Notes: generated from the letters alone by a model not told the origin. Positions 45,180 through 54,527 are shown, counted from the stretch's first letter. The stretch is DNA of 64,000 bases from Cognatiyoonia sp965661665 (GCF_965661665.1 NZ_CBFIEO010000006.1:80397-144396); one strand, 5' to 3'. Numbers and translations: made by a program.

Positions 45180-46376
45180 TCAGATGACGGCCTTTTCTAT
45201 AAATTTGCGGCCGTCGCGAATGCGGTCATATCCGAAAGGCGTCAGGTCAAGCGATTGGTAAGCGCCCGTCGCGATCCACTCCGCGACACCGCGCCCGATG
45301 GCAGGGGATTGTTGGAAGCCGTGGCCGGAAAAGCCGTTAGCGAAGATGAAGTTCTCCACCTCATCATGCGGTCCGACAATCGCGTTCTGATCGAGCGTGT
45401 TGAAGGCATAATGCCCCGCCCATGAATTGATAAGCTTGATCCGCTCAAACGCAGGGACGCGGTGGGCGAGGGTGGGCCAGACCTTTTCCTCCCAGATTGA
45501 ATGATCCTGCACGAAGTCATCATAATCGACGGCGTGATCCTCATCTGGCGGGCAACCCGCCAGATAGTAGGTACCATCGGTCCGCATATGCACGCCAGAG
45601 GGATCAATCGTCAGCGGCAGATCACGGTCGAGTGGGTCTTCCGCCTGAAAGATGAAGGTATAGCGCTTGCGCGGCTCCACCGGAATATCGATCCCTGCCA
45701 TCCGGCTGGTGAGCACGGCGCGCGGGCCGGAGCAGTTCACGACCGTGCCACAGGATACAACCTCGCCCGAGGCGAGCGTTACGCTTTCGACGCGGTGCCC
45801 GTCACGCGTCATCGCGACGACTTCATTGTGGATGTATTCCACCCCACGCTCGCGCGCCGACCGCTTCCACCAGTCAAACAGCGTGTTGCCGTCGAAATAC
45901 CCCTCATCAATCGGGTTGTGGTTGGCCGCCACGATGTCATTGAGGTTGTAGAACGGGTACTCCGTTGCGATTTGGTCCACCGACATGTGCCGTGTACCCG
46001 CGCCATTGGCGGCTTGGATCGCTTGCGCCTCTTTCAATGTCTCCGCAAAACCCGCATCGCCCGCCATATACATGTAACCATAGCTTTGCAGCACCACGTC
46101 CGGCACCCGCTCATCCCCGCCCATGTAGGCGCGGAAATTCTTGACGAAATCCGCTGCAAATTGGGAGATTTTGATGTTAATCGCCGCGCTGAACTGCTGC
46201 CGTATACAACTGTTGGTGTGGGAGGTTGAGGTGAACTCATAGGTCGGGTCGCGCTCCAAAACCAGAACTCTTCCATCAAACCCCGCCTGTTCGGTCAGCC
46301 ACCACGCGATGGAGGAGCCATACATCGCCCCGCCGACGATCACGACGTCATAAGATGACTGTGCTGGCGCCTGCAT
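45180..46376 (-). CDS. FAD-dependent amine/amino acid oxidoreductase (DAO family)
   Basis: A 398-residue DAO-family flavoprotein. Its FAD-binding N-terminus is SYDVVIVGGAMYGSSIAWWL, and its C-terminal signature includes GFSGHGFQQSPAIGRGVAEW. It resembles sarcosine or dimethylglycine oxidase-like enzymes. The M at 46376 (MQAPAQSSYDV) is chosen because the residues before it are not typical. It is in one string with the uronate dehydrogenase-like gene. The substrate is unknown. Confidence 0.85.
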   Translation of the reverse strand: MQAPAQSSYDVVIVGGAMYGSSIAWWLTEQAGFDGRVLVLERDPTYEFTSTSHTNSCIRQQFSAAINIKISQFAADFVKNFRAYMGGDERVPDVVLQSYGYMYMAGDAGFAETLKEAQAIQAANGAGTRHMSVDQIATEYPFYNLNDIVAANHNPIDEGYFDGNTLFDWWKRSARERGVEYIHNEVVAMTRDGHRVESVTLASGEVVSCGTVVNCSGPRAVLTSRMAGIDIPVEPRKRYTFIFQAEDPLDRDLPLTIDPSGVHMRTDGTYYLAGCPPDEDHAVDYDDFVQDHSIWEEKVWPTLAHRVPAFERIKLINSWAGHYAFNTLDQNAIVGPHDEVENFIFANGFSGHGFQQSPAIGRGVAEWIATGAYQSLDLTPFGYDRIRDGRKFIEKAVI

Positions 46377-46447
46377 ATGCGACCCTCCCAAAACGCGAAG
46401 CGAATTGGAAGATGGGATCACCGATCAAGCGATCTGTAAAGCAAATT

Positions 46448-47041
46448 CTAGACCAGTGTGACGCCCACATCTGTCATACCCGCACGCGCAGCAGAAAAGG
46501 AGCCATCAAAGTCGATCGCGCGGCACAATTCCTCGCGCACCGTCACCTTGAAACCCAGCTTTGCCGCGTCAACGGCGGAGTAGTTGACGCAGAAATCAAA
46601 CGCCAAGCCAACCATCGTCAATTCGTCGATCCCGCGTGTGCGCAGATACCCCTCCAACCCCGTGGGGGTGGTGTGGTCATTCTCAAAGAAGGCCGAATAG
46701 CTGTCGATGGTGGTGTTGAAGCCTTTGCGAATGATGAGATCACCATCGGTGCGCAGATCTTTATGAAAGGCCGCACCGTCTGACCCTTGGATGCAGTGAT
46801 CGGGCCAAAGCACTTGCGGGCCATAGGGCATCTGGATCACGCTCATCGGGTCTTGGCCGTCATGCGAGCTCGCGAAAGACAAATGCCCCGCCGGATGCCA
46901 GTCTTGCGTCAAAATCACCGCGTCGAAATCCGCCATCAGCGCGCTGATCCCGCCGACAATCTCATCCCCGCCCGCGACGGCGAGCGCCCCACCGGGGCAA
47001 AAGTCGTTTTGCACATCAATCACGATCAGGGCTTTGGTCAT
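46448..47041 (-). CDS. pncA: Nicotinamidase
   Basis: A 197-residue cysteine hydrolase that deamidates nicotinamide to nicotinate for NAD salvage. The catalytic aspartate is in VIDVQNDFCPGGAL, the metal site is in LTQDWHPAGHLSF, and the nucleophile cysteine is in LAFDFCVNYSAVDA. It pairs functionally with pncB at 51.7 kb. It is divergent from the broken Hsp70 gene. Confidence 0.95.
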   Translation of the reverse strand: MTKALIVIDVQNDFCPGGALAVAGGDEIVGGISALMADFDAVILTQDWHPAGHLSFASSHDGQDPMSVIQMPYGPQVLWPDHCIQGSDGAAFHKDLRTDGDLIIRKGFNTTIDSYSAFFENDHTTPTGLEGYLRTRGIDELTMVGLAFDFCVNYSAVDAAKLGFKVTVREELCRAIDFDGSFSAARAGMTDVGVTLV

Positions 47042-47176
47042 GGCGGCTCTCCTTGCTTTGGCGTCTTGCCTACCATCCCGCTAGGGGGCGTCAAGTTCGG
47101 CGATGTCTTCCAATTTCCACTTGGCCGAGGGTCGTCTATGCCCTAAGTCGGGCGTCTTTTTCAAGGGATTGATGAA

Positions 47177-48409
47177 ATGAATCACACGTTGGTCATTGAT
47201 TTTGGTACGTCCAACACCGCCGCGGCTGTGATGGCGAGCGACCGACCATTCTAGATCCCGGTGGAGGATGGCAAGACGACGCTGCCCGCCTCTGTCTTCT
47301 TTGATACGCACCACGCGAATGCCGTTTACGGCTCCGCCGCCAACGCTGCCTTGATTGATGGGCGGGAAGGGCGGTTTATGCGCGCCCTAAAATCTGTCTT
47401 TGGGATACCGCTGATGCACAAACGGCCGATGATCTCCTACTAGCGGGTCACGCTAATTGAGGTTGTTGCGCACTTCCTCACCACCGTCAAAAATCGGGCG
47501 GAGGCGCCGACTGGCCTTACCTTTGACAGCATTCTTTCCGGTCGGCCGGTGCATTTTCACCCCGATCCAGATCGGAACGCGCGGGCGGAGGATGATCTGA
47601 GATCGGCCTATGAGACCGCAGGGTTCACTGAGATCAATTTTATGTTCGAGCCGGACGCCGCAGCCCAAACAAGCACCGCGCCCTTGAATGGCAAATTCGG
47701 TCTCGTCGTCGACATTGGCGGCGGCACGTCAGACTTCACCCTCTTCGAACGGGTCGGTTCAAAGACGAATGTCATCGCGTCCCACTGGGTTCGTGTCGGG
47801 GGCACCAACTTTGACCGCTCCTTGAACCTTGCGACCGTGATGCCACTCCTCGGCTATCACGGGGAGTTGCGCAATGAGCTCGGCTCCGGCACTAACATCG
47901 CGCCCAATGTCTTGTTCCAAGAACTTGCCACGTGGGAAAAAAATTCCATTCCTCTATACGCCTGAGACTACGCGGCTCACCAAACGCTACGCCAAGCTCG
48001 CCCTCGACAAGCCACCGTTTGAACGCTGGCTCAGGTGATCGAGATGGAGATGGGGCATGACATCTCCTTCGCTGTGGAAGCCGGAAAGATTGCGCGCAAC
48101 GCGCGGGAGGATGCCGCAATTGATCTGTCCTATATTGAAACGGGCCTTTCTGTCCCGCTGGCCGGCGATATCATGCAAACAACCCTCGCCCCGCTGACCG
48201 ACCAAATTGCAGAGGCCGCGCAGGACACGTTGGACATGGCGGGTGTCACTGCCGATCAGATCGGCATGGTAGTCTATGTCGGTGGCTCCAGCCTAATGGG
48301 ATCCGTCACCACCGTGATTACTGATGTCTTTCCCACCGTCGCGCAAGAGCGCACCGCGGCCTTCACCGCTGTCGCCGATGGTTTGGCGATGGCCGCCGCC
48401 CGCGCCTAG
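47177..48409 (+). pseudogene. Broken Hsp70 family (YegD-like) chaperone gene
   Basis: From the ATG at 47177 the gene reads VIDFGTSNTAAAVMASDRPF, the ATPase phosphate-1 loop, then TAG at 47252-47254. It continues in frame to TAG at 47441-47443 and on through GKFGLVVDIGGGTSDFTLF (phosphate-2 loop). An A7 run near 47938 causes a shift: EKIPFLYTPETTRLTKRY lies one frame away. A second shift near 48030 is needed to reach QVIEMEMGHDISF and the end VVYVGGSSLMGSVTTV, the adenosine motif. Two stops and two frameshifts make it dead, although the protein sequence is still recognisable throughout. Confidence 0.92.
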
Positions 48410-48449
48410 CCCCCTTGCCGAACCCACAACTGAGGCGTATCTGAGCGCC

Positions 48450-49355
48450 ATGTACACCGTTGCCGCCCTCTACCACTTCACGCGCTTTGACGACCCTGCC
48501 GCGATCAAGGATCCGCTGCTGGCCGCCTGTCGGGAGCATCGCATCTCCGGCACGTTGCTGCTGGCGAAAGAGGGTATCAATGGCACCATCGCAGGCACCG
48601 CCACAGGCATCGCCGCGATCCTGAACGTCATCCGCGCCCTGCCGGGCTGTGCGACGCTAGAGCACAAGGAAAGCCATGCCACTATTGCCCCTTTCAATCG
48701 CATGAAAGTGCGCTTGAAGAAAGAGATCGTAACAATGGGCCAGCCTGACGTCGATCCGGTTGAGAAGGTCGGCAAATACGTGGCCCCCGCCGACTGGAAC
48801 GACCTGATCAGCGCCCCCGACGTCGCCGTCATTGACACGCGTAACGATTATGAGGTGGCCATCGGCACCTTTGACGGGGCGATTGACCCTGAAACCAAAT
48901 CCTTCGGCGAATTTCCCGCGTGGTGGGAAGAGAACAAAGACCGCTTCCATAACAAACGGATCGCCATGTTCTGCACCGGCGGCATCCGTTGTGAGAAATC
49001 TACGAACTACCTGCTGGGGCAGGGCGTGGATGAGGTATACCACCTCAAAGGCGGCATCCTGAAATACCTCGAAGAGGTTCCGCAGGATGGAAGCAAATGG
49101 GACGGCGAATGTTTCGTCTTTGATGCCCGCGTCAGCGTCGGCCACGGGCTTGAGGAAGGCCCCCACATCCTTTGCCACGCCTGCCGCCAACCGATCCTGC
49201 CCGAAGACAAAAACCGTCCTGAATACGAGGACGGCGTGTCCTGCCACCAATGCATCAACGACACGACCGAAGAGGCCAAAAACCGCTTCCGCGAACGTCA
49301 AAAGCAAATCCGCCTGTCCGCAGAACGGGGCGAAAAACACATGGGTGAGTTCTAG
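48450..49355 (+). CDS. trhO: tRNA uridine 5-oxyacetic acid/rhodanese-like hydroxylase TrhO
   Basis: A 301-residue rhodanese-domain protein of the YceA/TrhO family, which hydroxylates U34 of tRNAs with O2. Landmarks are LLLAKEGINGTIAGT, the rhodanese domain with DTRNDYEVAIGTF, and the catalytic FCTGGIRCEKSTNYLL. C-terminal CxxC pairs (CHACRQP, CHQC) are typical. The start is placed at ATG 48450 (MYTVAALYHFTRF); the upstream codons belong to the decayed Hsp70 frame. Confidence 0.93.
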   Translation: MYTVAALYHFTRFDDPAAIKDPLLAACREHRISGTLLLAKEGINGTIAGTATGIAAILNVIRALPGCATLEHKESHATIAPFNRMKVRLKKEIVTMGQPDVDPVEKVGKYVAPADWNDLISAPDVAVIDTRNDYEVAIGTFDGAIDPETKSFGEFPAWWEENKDRFHNKRIAMFCTGGIRCEKSTNYLLGQGVDEVYHLKGGILKYLEEVPQDGSKWDGECFVFDARVSVGHGLEEGPHILCHACRQPILPEDKNRPEYEDGVSCHQCINDTTEEAKNRFRERQKQIRLSAERGEKHMGEF

Positions 49356-49358
49356 GGC

Positions 49359-50347
49359 ATACTTAAGCGCCTCGCACCTCAAGGACTGGCGCTGCTGATC
49401 GGGCTCATCTCTGCCACCCTCGCGTTTCTTATCAACATGCCGCTGCCATGGATGCTGGGATCAATGGTCGGGGTGACGATCGTGGCCATGTCGCGCGTGC
49501 CTTTCAAGGCCCCAGATCGCTTGCGCCCCATTGTGGTGCCCGTGGTGGGCGTCATGCTCGGCTCTACGGTGAACGCCGACATTTTCCAAAAGCTGGGGCC
49601 TTGGGCGCTGACCCTCCTGATCCTTCCGTTTGTGCTGATATGTTCGGCGACCATCAGCTACGTCATTTATCGCCGTATTGGGCACTATGATCGCACCACC
49701 GCGTTTTGCAGCGCGATGCCAGGTGGCTTGAATCAGATGCTGCTCGAGTCCTCCTTGTGATCTTTATGGTGGTCATCGTCTTCGGCGTCTTTGTGGGCGT
49801 GCGGAGCGACAGCGGTGCCGCGTCATGGATCCCGCTTGCCGCGCCAAGCGCGCTGGATTATGCACTCCTCCTCGGTTGCGCGATCATCGGTGCCCCGCTA
49901 GCAAAACGGATAAATCTGCCCGCCGCACCCATGTTTGGCCCGATGATCCTCAGCGGTTTTGTCCACCTCATGGGATGGACCCATGTTGCGCCGCCAACCA
50001 TCTTCATCATCGGTGCGCAGATCGTCGTCGGCACCGTTATCGGCTGCCGCTTTATCGGGGCCACCCTGCGCGATGTCGGCCAAGACCTCGGCCTCGCAGC
50101 ACTGGGGACCGTTCTGGCCCTCACCGCCGCTGGCCTCATGGCTTTCATCGCGATCACCATGATCGACATGCCGCTCAGCCAAGCCTTCCTTGCCTTCGCA
50201 ACCGGTGGCTTGACGGAGATGAGCCTAATGACCCTCGCCATCGGCCAAGACGTCGCTTTCGTCACCGTCGCCCATCTGATCCGCGTCACGATGGTCATCG
50301 CCATCGCGCCAACGGTCTTTGGGCTTTTGGTTCGGAAGCGAGGCTAG
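49359..50347 (+). pseudogene. Broken AbrB-family membrane protein (ammonia monooxygenase-type)
   Basis: A 12-helix AbrB-type permease gene in two pieces. The first, LAPQGLALLIGLISATLAFL onwards, is open from the trhO stop, but the place where the start should be reads ATA CTT AAG (49359). The ATG may have mutated to ATA; no other start exists before 49437. It runs to PGGLNQMLLESSL and stops near 49760. The second piece RVLLVIFMVVIVFG continues in another frame to 50347. Where they join, near 49744, the family loop between GLNxM and the RVLLV helix is shorter than expected, so there is an internal deletion as well as a frameshift. Confidence 0.82.
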
Positions 50348-50404
50348 CGTGCCTATCACTGGAAGAGTAGTCTCAGTCCAGACCAACAACGGATATAGTG
50401 CCAA

Positions 50405-50854
50405 ATGCTAAAGCGTTTCATTGCCTTCTTCCAAAATCCACCGGCCCATGAAAAGCCGTTGCCGGAATCGGACGCGCGGCATGCGCTGGGCGCATTGATG
50501 GTGCGTGCGGCGAAGGCGGATCATACTTACCTCTTTGAAGAGCTTCAGCAGATCGACAAAGTACTGGCCGAACGCAACGGGCTGAACCCCGTCGAGGCTG
50601 CGAAGATGCGGGTGGAATGCGAACGGCTGGAGGCCGCGATGCCTCCGACAGAAGAGCTTGCCATCATTCTACGCAATGCCGTGCCAGCCGAAGAGCGGGA
50701 GGCGATGGTCGCCGCCCTTGTGCGTGTCGTCTTTGCTGATGGAATCGAGCACGACGAAGAGGACGAACTGTTGCGCCAGATCGAATTGGTTCTGGGTGTC
50801 AGCGCCGCCGTGGCGAAACGGCTCCATGATGAGGCGGCGTCGAAATGCGGTTAG
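50405..50854 (+). CDS. TerB-like (tellurite resistance-type) helical protein
   Basis: A 149-residue all-helical protein of the TerB-like superfamily. The repeats AALVRVVFADGIEHDEEDELL and ALMVRAAKADHTYLFEELQQI carry the acidic residues that in TerB bind Ca2+. Role unknown; TerB-like domains occur in membrane-stress and metal contexts. The ATG at 50405 follows an AT-rich leader. The 3' end overlaps the convergent exporter. Confidence 0.85.
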   Translation: MLKRFIAFFQNPPAHEKPLPESDARHALGALMVRAAKADHTYLFEELQQIDKVLAERNGLNPVEAAKMRVECERLEAAMPPTEELAIILRNAVPAEEREAMVAALVRVVFADGIEHDEEDELLRQIELVLGVSAAVAKRLHDEAASKCG

Positions 50855-51690
50855 GTCTGCCGCCGCGCGAGCCACAGGGTCGACAGCCCTGCCAGCAGGA
50901 CGATTAGCAAGCCGAGAAAGCTTTGCAGGTCCGGCCATTCCCCGAACACGAGCCAGCCTAGCACTGCCGCATGGATCAACTGACTGTAGATCAGTGGCGC
51001 GATCAGGCTGCCGTCTGCGATCCGGCTGGCCAGAACGATCAGCAGGTTGCCCGTGGCTGACCCCAAGGCGCTGAACATAATCAAGGCGGCGACGGGGGCG
51101 GATATCTCTGGCACACCGCCGATCCCGAACGGTGCCAAAAGGATCGCGCCGATGGTCAGTTGCGACAGCAACAGGAACCTCGGCCGATAGTCACCAGCCA
51201 TCCATTTTGTCGCCACCAGATACCCGCCGTGGAGCAGCCCCGCGACCAGCGCGAAGCCCAAGCCTAGGGTCATCCCGAACCCAGGGCGTACGACGATCAA
51301 AACACCTGCGAAGCTCACCAGCACCAAAACCGCCCTTAGCCAACCAGTGCGTTCTTTCAACAACACCAGGGACAGCACAAACGCCACCACAGGGCTCACA
51401 AAGAACGCCCCGAAGACATTGGCAATCGGCTCCGTCCGCAGTGCGGTCAGGATGCAGCTGATCCCACCCACAATCAGTGCTGCGCGGAAGATAAGCCGCC
51501 ATTCGGTAAACTGCCGCGCCTCCCGCAGGCTGACCCCAAAGAAGGGTGCAAACACCACCGCCGCCACCGCAAATCGCGACCATGCGATGAAAAGCGGGCT
51601 CACGCCCGTGCGGGTCAACAGCGTCCCCGCCGTGTCTGCCCCCACGATCAGGAACATCCCACCAACAACCATAGCTGCGAACTGCCACAT
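50851..51690 (-). CDS. EamA/DMT-family transporter
   Basis: A roughly 279-residue protein with ten hydrophobic helices in two EamA repeats. The start MWQFAAMVVGGMFLIVGAD at 51690 is preferred because GGTGGAA lies before it; a GTG at 51702 would add four residues. Family members export metabolites or amino acids; no substrate can be given. It is divergent from pncB. Confidence 0.9.
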   Translation of the reverse strand: MWQFAAMVVGGMFLIVGADTAGTLLTRTGVSPLFIAWSRFAVAAVVFAPFFGVSLREARQFTEWRLIFRAALIVGGISCILTALRTEPIANVFGAFFVSPVVAFVLSLVLLKERTGWLRAVLVLVSFAGVLIVVRPGFGMTLGLGFALVAGLLHGGYLVATKWMAGDYRPRFLLLSQLTIGAILLAPFGIGGVPEISAPVAALIMFSALGSATGNLLIVLASRIADGSLIAPLIYSQLIHAAVLGWLVFGEWPDLQSFLGLLIVLLAGLSTLWLARRQT

Positions 51691-51747
51691 CTTGCGTTCC
51701 ACCGCATCACTTGCTCTAACACCCCCCAGCTACAGGGAATTACTGCA

Positions 51748-53040
51748 ATGGTCGATATCGCCACCCGCGTCTGGAACCACAAATGGAAGATCGACCCGAT
51801 CGTGCGTTCACTGATCGATACGGATTTCTATAAGTTGCTGATGTGCCAGTCGGTGTTCCGCAACCAACCCGACACGCAGGTCACATTCTCCCTCATCAAC
51901 CGTACGAAATCCATCCGGCTGGCACAGCTCATTGACGAGGGCGAGTTGCGCGAACAGCTTGATCACGTCCGCTCCCTTTCCCTCTCGCGCGGGGAAAGCA
52001 CATGGATGCGCGGCAACACGTTCTACGGCAAACGCCAGATGTTCCGCCCCGATTTCATGGACTGGTTCGAAAACTTGCGCCTGCCCGCCTACCACCTTGA
52101 AAAGCGCGACGGGCAATATGAGCTGACCTTCGAAGGGTCATGGCCCGAAGTCATGCTCTGGGAAATTCCTGCCCTCGCGATCTTGATGGAGCTGCGCGGC
52201 CGCGCCGTCGTCAACCAGATGGGCCGGTTTGAGATTCAAGTCCTTTATGCCCGCGCCATGACCCGCCTCTGGGAAAAGGTCGAGAAACTCCAAGGCAACC
52301 CCGACTTGCGCATCGCGGATTTCGGCACCCGTCGCCGCCATTCCTTCCTCTGGCAAGATTGGTGCGTGCAAGCGATGAGCGAAGGCCTGGGCAACAGCTT
52401 TGTCGGCACCTCCAACTGCCTCATCGCCAAAAACCGCGATCTTGAGGCGATCGGCACCAACGCTCATGAACTCCCCATGGTCTATTCCGCGCTAGCGGGC
52501 ACCGACGATGCCCTGCGCCAAGCGCCCTATGACGTGCTCTCTGATTGGCATGCGGAGCATGATGGAAACCTGCGCATCATCCTGCCCGACACCTACGGGA
52601 CCAAAGGCTTCCTCGACGCAGCCCCCGATTGGCTTGCCGGTTGGACAGGCATCCGCGTTGACTCTGGCGATCCGGCAGAGGGGGCGGAAACGGCGATCAA
52701 CTGGTGGAAAGCCCGCGGCGAAGACCCGAAGGAGAAGCTGGTGATCTTTTCCGACGGCCTCGACGTCGACAAAATACTGGAGCTTCAGTCTCAATTCGCC
52801 GGCCGCTGCCGCGTGTCCTTTGGCTGGGGCACCATGCTGACCAACGACTTTAAAGGCCTGACCGCGGGCGACACCCTCGCCTCCTTCTCCTTGGTCTGCA
52901 AAGCTATCTCAGCCGACGGGAAACCCACGGTCAAACTGAGCGACAACCCAAGGAAAGCCATGGGCCCCGAGGCCGAGATCGAGCGCTATAAGCGCGTGTT
53001 CGGGGTAGGCGATCAGGCCGAGATTGAGGTGGTGGTTTAG
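51748..53040 (+). CDS. pncB: Nicotinate phosphoribosyltransferase
   Basis: A 430-residue type I nicotinate phosphoribosyltransferase that makes nicotinate mononucleotide using PRPP and ATP. The N-terminal SLIDTDFYKLLMCQSVFRN, the active-site region FGTRRRHSFLWQDW and the PRPP-binding VRFDSG-like IRVDSGDPAEGAE are present. It follows a strong start ATG with CAGGGAA upstream. Together with pncA it completes the Preiss-Handler salvage of nicotinamide in the window. Confidence 0.96.
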   Translation: MVDIATRVWNHKWKIDPIVRSLIDTDFYKLLMCQSVFRNQPDTQVTFSLINRTKSIRLAQLIDEGELREQLDHVRSLSLSRGESTWMRGNTFYGKRQMFRPDFMDWFENLRLPAYHLEKRDGQYELTFEGSWPEVMLWEIPALAILMELRGRAVVNQMGRFEIQVLYARAMTRLWEKVEKLQGNPDLRIADFGTRRRHSFLWQDWCVQAMSEGLGNSFVGTSNCLIAKNRDLEAIGTNAHELPMVYSALAGTDDALRQAPYDVLSDWHAEHDGNLRIILPDTYGTKGFLDAAPDWLAGWTGIRVDSGDPAEGAETAINWWKARGEDPKEKLVIFSDGLDVDKILELQSQFAGRCRVSFGWGTMLTNDFKGLTAGDTLASFSLVCKAISADGKPTVKLSDNPRKAMGPEAEIERYKRVFGVGDQAEIEVVV

Positions 53041-53438
53041 GTCTCAGTTTCACTAGAATTGCCGGATACCGGTTCTGAGAATACGGAAGTTCTACTTATC
53101 TCATCCGCGGTAAGTGTTTGAGTGACTTCAATTCTGAAACGACCACGGTTTTGGCTATAGGAAAACTTGAACATACCATTTTCGAGACAAACCAGAAAAA
53201 ACAAGAGTATCGCCGCTGCAGGTATATTGGTGGTTATAGCGCTCCAAAAAAGGCATATTGCTGGAACTTCCCGCAGTGTGTCGAACCACATTGAGCAAAA
53301 GAAACTTGCAATAAACAGTAGAGAGATTCGCCAGGCAAACTTTACCGATTTATGAAAGTGCCAAACTTTTTTGAACGCTTCGGCGTCAGCGGCTGTTCCT
53401 TGGTTGTGACCGGTCGCGGGCCGACGCGGGTGCAGCAT
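53037..53438 (-). CDS. Possible small membrane protein of unknown function
   Basis: A 133-residue frame with two hydrophobic segments (FAWRISLLFIASFFCSMWF and TTNIPAAAILLFFLVCLENG). Its codon use and lower GC content differ from its neighbours, and its 3' end overlaps the pncB stop by four bases. The start is uncertain and the first 30 residues look like shadow sequence. It could be a recent insertion or a spurious frame. Confidence 0.35.
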   Translation of the reverse strand: MLHPRRPATGHNQGTAADAEAFKKVWHFHKSVKFAWRISLLFIASFFCSMWFDTLREVPAICLFWSAITTNIPAAAILLFFLVCLENGMFKFSYSQNRGRFRIEVTQTLTADEISRTSVFSEPVSGNSSETET

Positions 53439-53852
53439 GTGGGCTATGAAGATCTTATGGTCTCCCGCTCCGTCAGATATGCAGAACCCGTCGGCATCCT
53501 GAAGTCACACGCGCATACCCGCACGGCCGATGCGCCCGAAAGCGTCATGGTGAGCAGTGACGTCTTTAAGGATGTGATCCCGCAAGGCGATGTCATCGTC
53601 GGGTCGCGGGTTGAGCTGCGCCTCTCTCCGCCCAACGGCGTCAGACGCGGACCCGCACGGTGTCTTTCCATGTGGGCACCAGCGGGCGCCCCTTCGCCGA
53701 AAAGGACGCGCCGCGCACTCGTCTTTAAAGAAAAGACCGCTATTCAAGTTCAAGGGCTCTACGTTGTGTTCCTTGGACTTGATGATCTTGCCGCCGACTT
53801 TAGTCACCCTTCGAGACCACGTTCACTGAACTAGGTATAGCAAGCGCGGGGG
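53439..53852. other. Unresolved patch between pncB and arfB
   Basis: A 160-codon plus-strand frame (53352-53834, starting MKVPNFFERFGVSG) and several minus-strand frames overlap here; none resembles a known family to me. A secreted or Hint-like module was considered and not supported. The region may hold remains of a lost gene. Confidence 0.3.
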
Positions 53853-54272
53853 TCAATCCTCGACCTTGCCACGCAACTTTTTCACATCACCACGGATCTT
53901 CTTTGCTTCCAACCGCCGACGAACGGAGCCGCGTGTAGGTCTCGTGGCGATGCGTTTTTTGGGGGTGATGAGTGCTTGGGTGATCATTTCTTTCAGCCGC
54001 TCCCGCGCAATCTCCCTGTTGCGGGCTTGGCTGCGGGTTTCTTGCACGAAAAGCACAATCGCCCCGTCCTGCGTCCACCGCCGTCCCGCGATCCGGCGCA
54101 GCCGTTTCTTGACCGCAGTTGTCAAAGCAGGCGACCGCTCCGCCTCGAACCGCAGTTCAACCGCCGTGCTGACCTTATTGACGTTCTGCCCGCCCGGACC
54201 GGAGGACCGCGCGAACTGCTCTGACAGTTCCCAATCAGCAATCTCAATCTGGTCGTTGATGCGCAGGCTCAT
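53853..54272 (-). CDS. arfB: Alternative ribosome-rescue factor ArfB (peptidyl-tRNA hydrolase)
   Basis: A 139-residue class I release-factor-like protein with the catalytic GGQ loop in ARSSGPGGQNVNKVSTAV and a basic C-terminal tail (RRRLEAKKIRGDVKKLRGK) that enters the mRNA channel of stalled ribosomes. The ATG at 54272 immediately follows a 22-base repeat whose end supplies the GAGGAAG ribosome site; longer starts would read through the repeat. Confidence 0.93.
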   Translation of the reverse strand: MSLRINDQIEIADWELSEQFARSSGPGGQNVNKVSTAVELRFEAERSPALTTAVKKRLRRIAGRRWTQDGAIVLFVQETRSQARNREIARERLKEMITQALITPKKRIATRPTRGSVRRRLEAKKIRGDVKKLRGKVED

Positions 54273-54294
54273 CTTCCTCTTGCCAAAAATATCC
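54273..54294 (-). repeat. 22-base intergenic repeat, copy 2 (upstream of arfB)
   Basis: Identical over 22 bases to 38413-38434, here on the minus strand, with the purine end touching the arfB start codon. The flanking base on the 5' side differs (A instead of G), so the shared block is limited to this element. Confidence 0.8.
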
Positions 54295-54483
54295 TCGCTG
54301 AAGGTATTCTGGCGTATGCCAGACTGTACATACGCAGTGTTTACGCCCTGTGTACGCACGGTGTACACGTGAAATAAGGGTTTGAGGGTTTTCAGGCACC
54401 CAGTTAATTTCTGAGTGCGGCCGCAAATTTGCTTGGCAAAATCGCTTTCCCGCACCCTTTGAACCCTTTGGATTTAAACTGAA

Positions 54484-54513
54484 AAGGGCTGCCCAAGCGA
54501 TCGGACAGCCCTT
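54484..54513 (-). terminator. Terminator of a small minus-strand transcript
   Basis: AAGGGCTG (54484-54491) pairs with CAGCCCTT (54506-54513). Read on the minus strand it is followed by TTTTC. It would end a short transcript starting near 54700. It could also serve the plus strand, but the plus strand has no gene ending here. Confidence 0.7.
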
Positions 54514-54527
54514 CCTGAGTTTTCGGA

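Noticed and set aside
47935..47950. Programmed frameshifting at the A7 run of the Hsp70 gene
   Set aside because: The gene also has two in-frame stops and another shift, so recoding at one site would not yield a protein.
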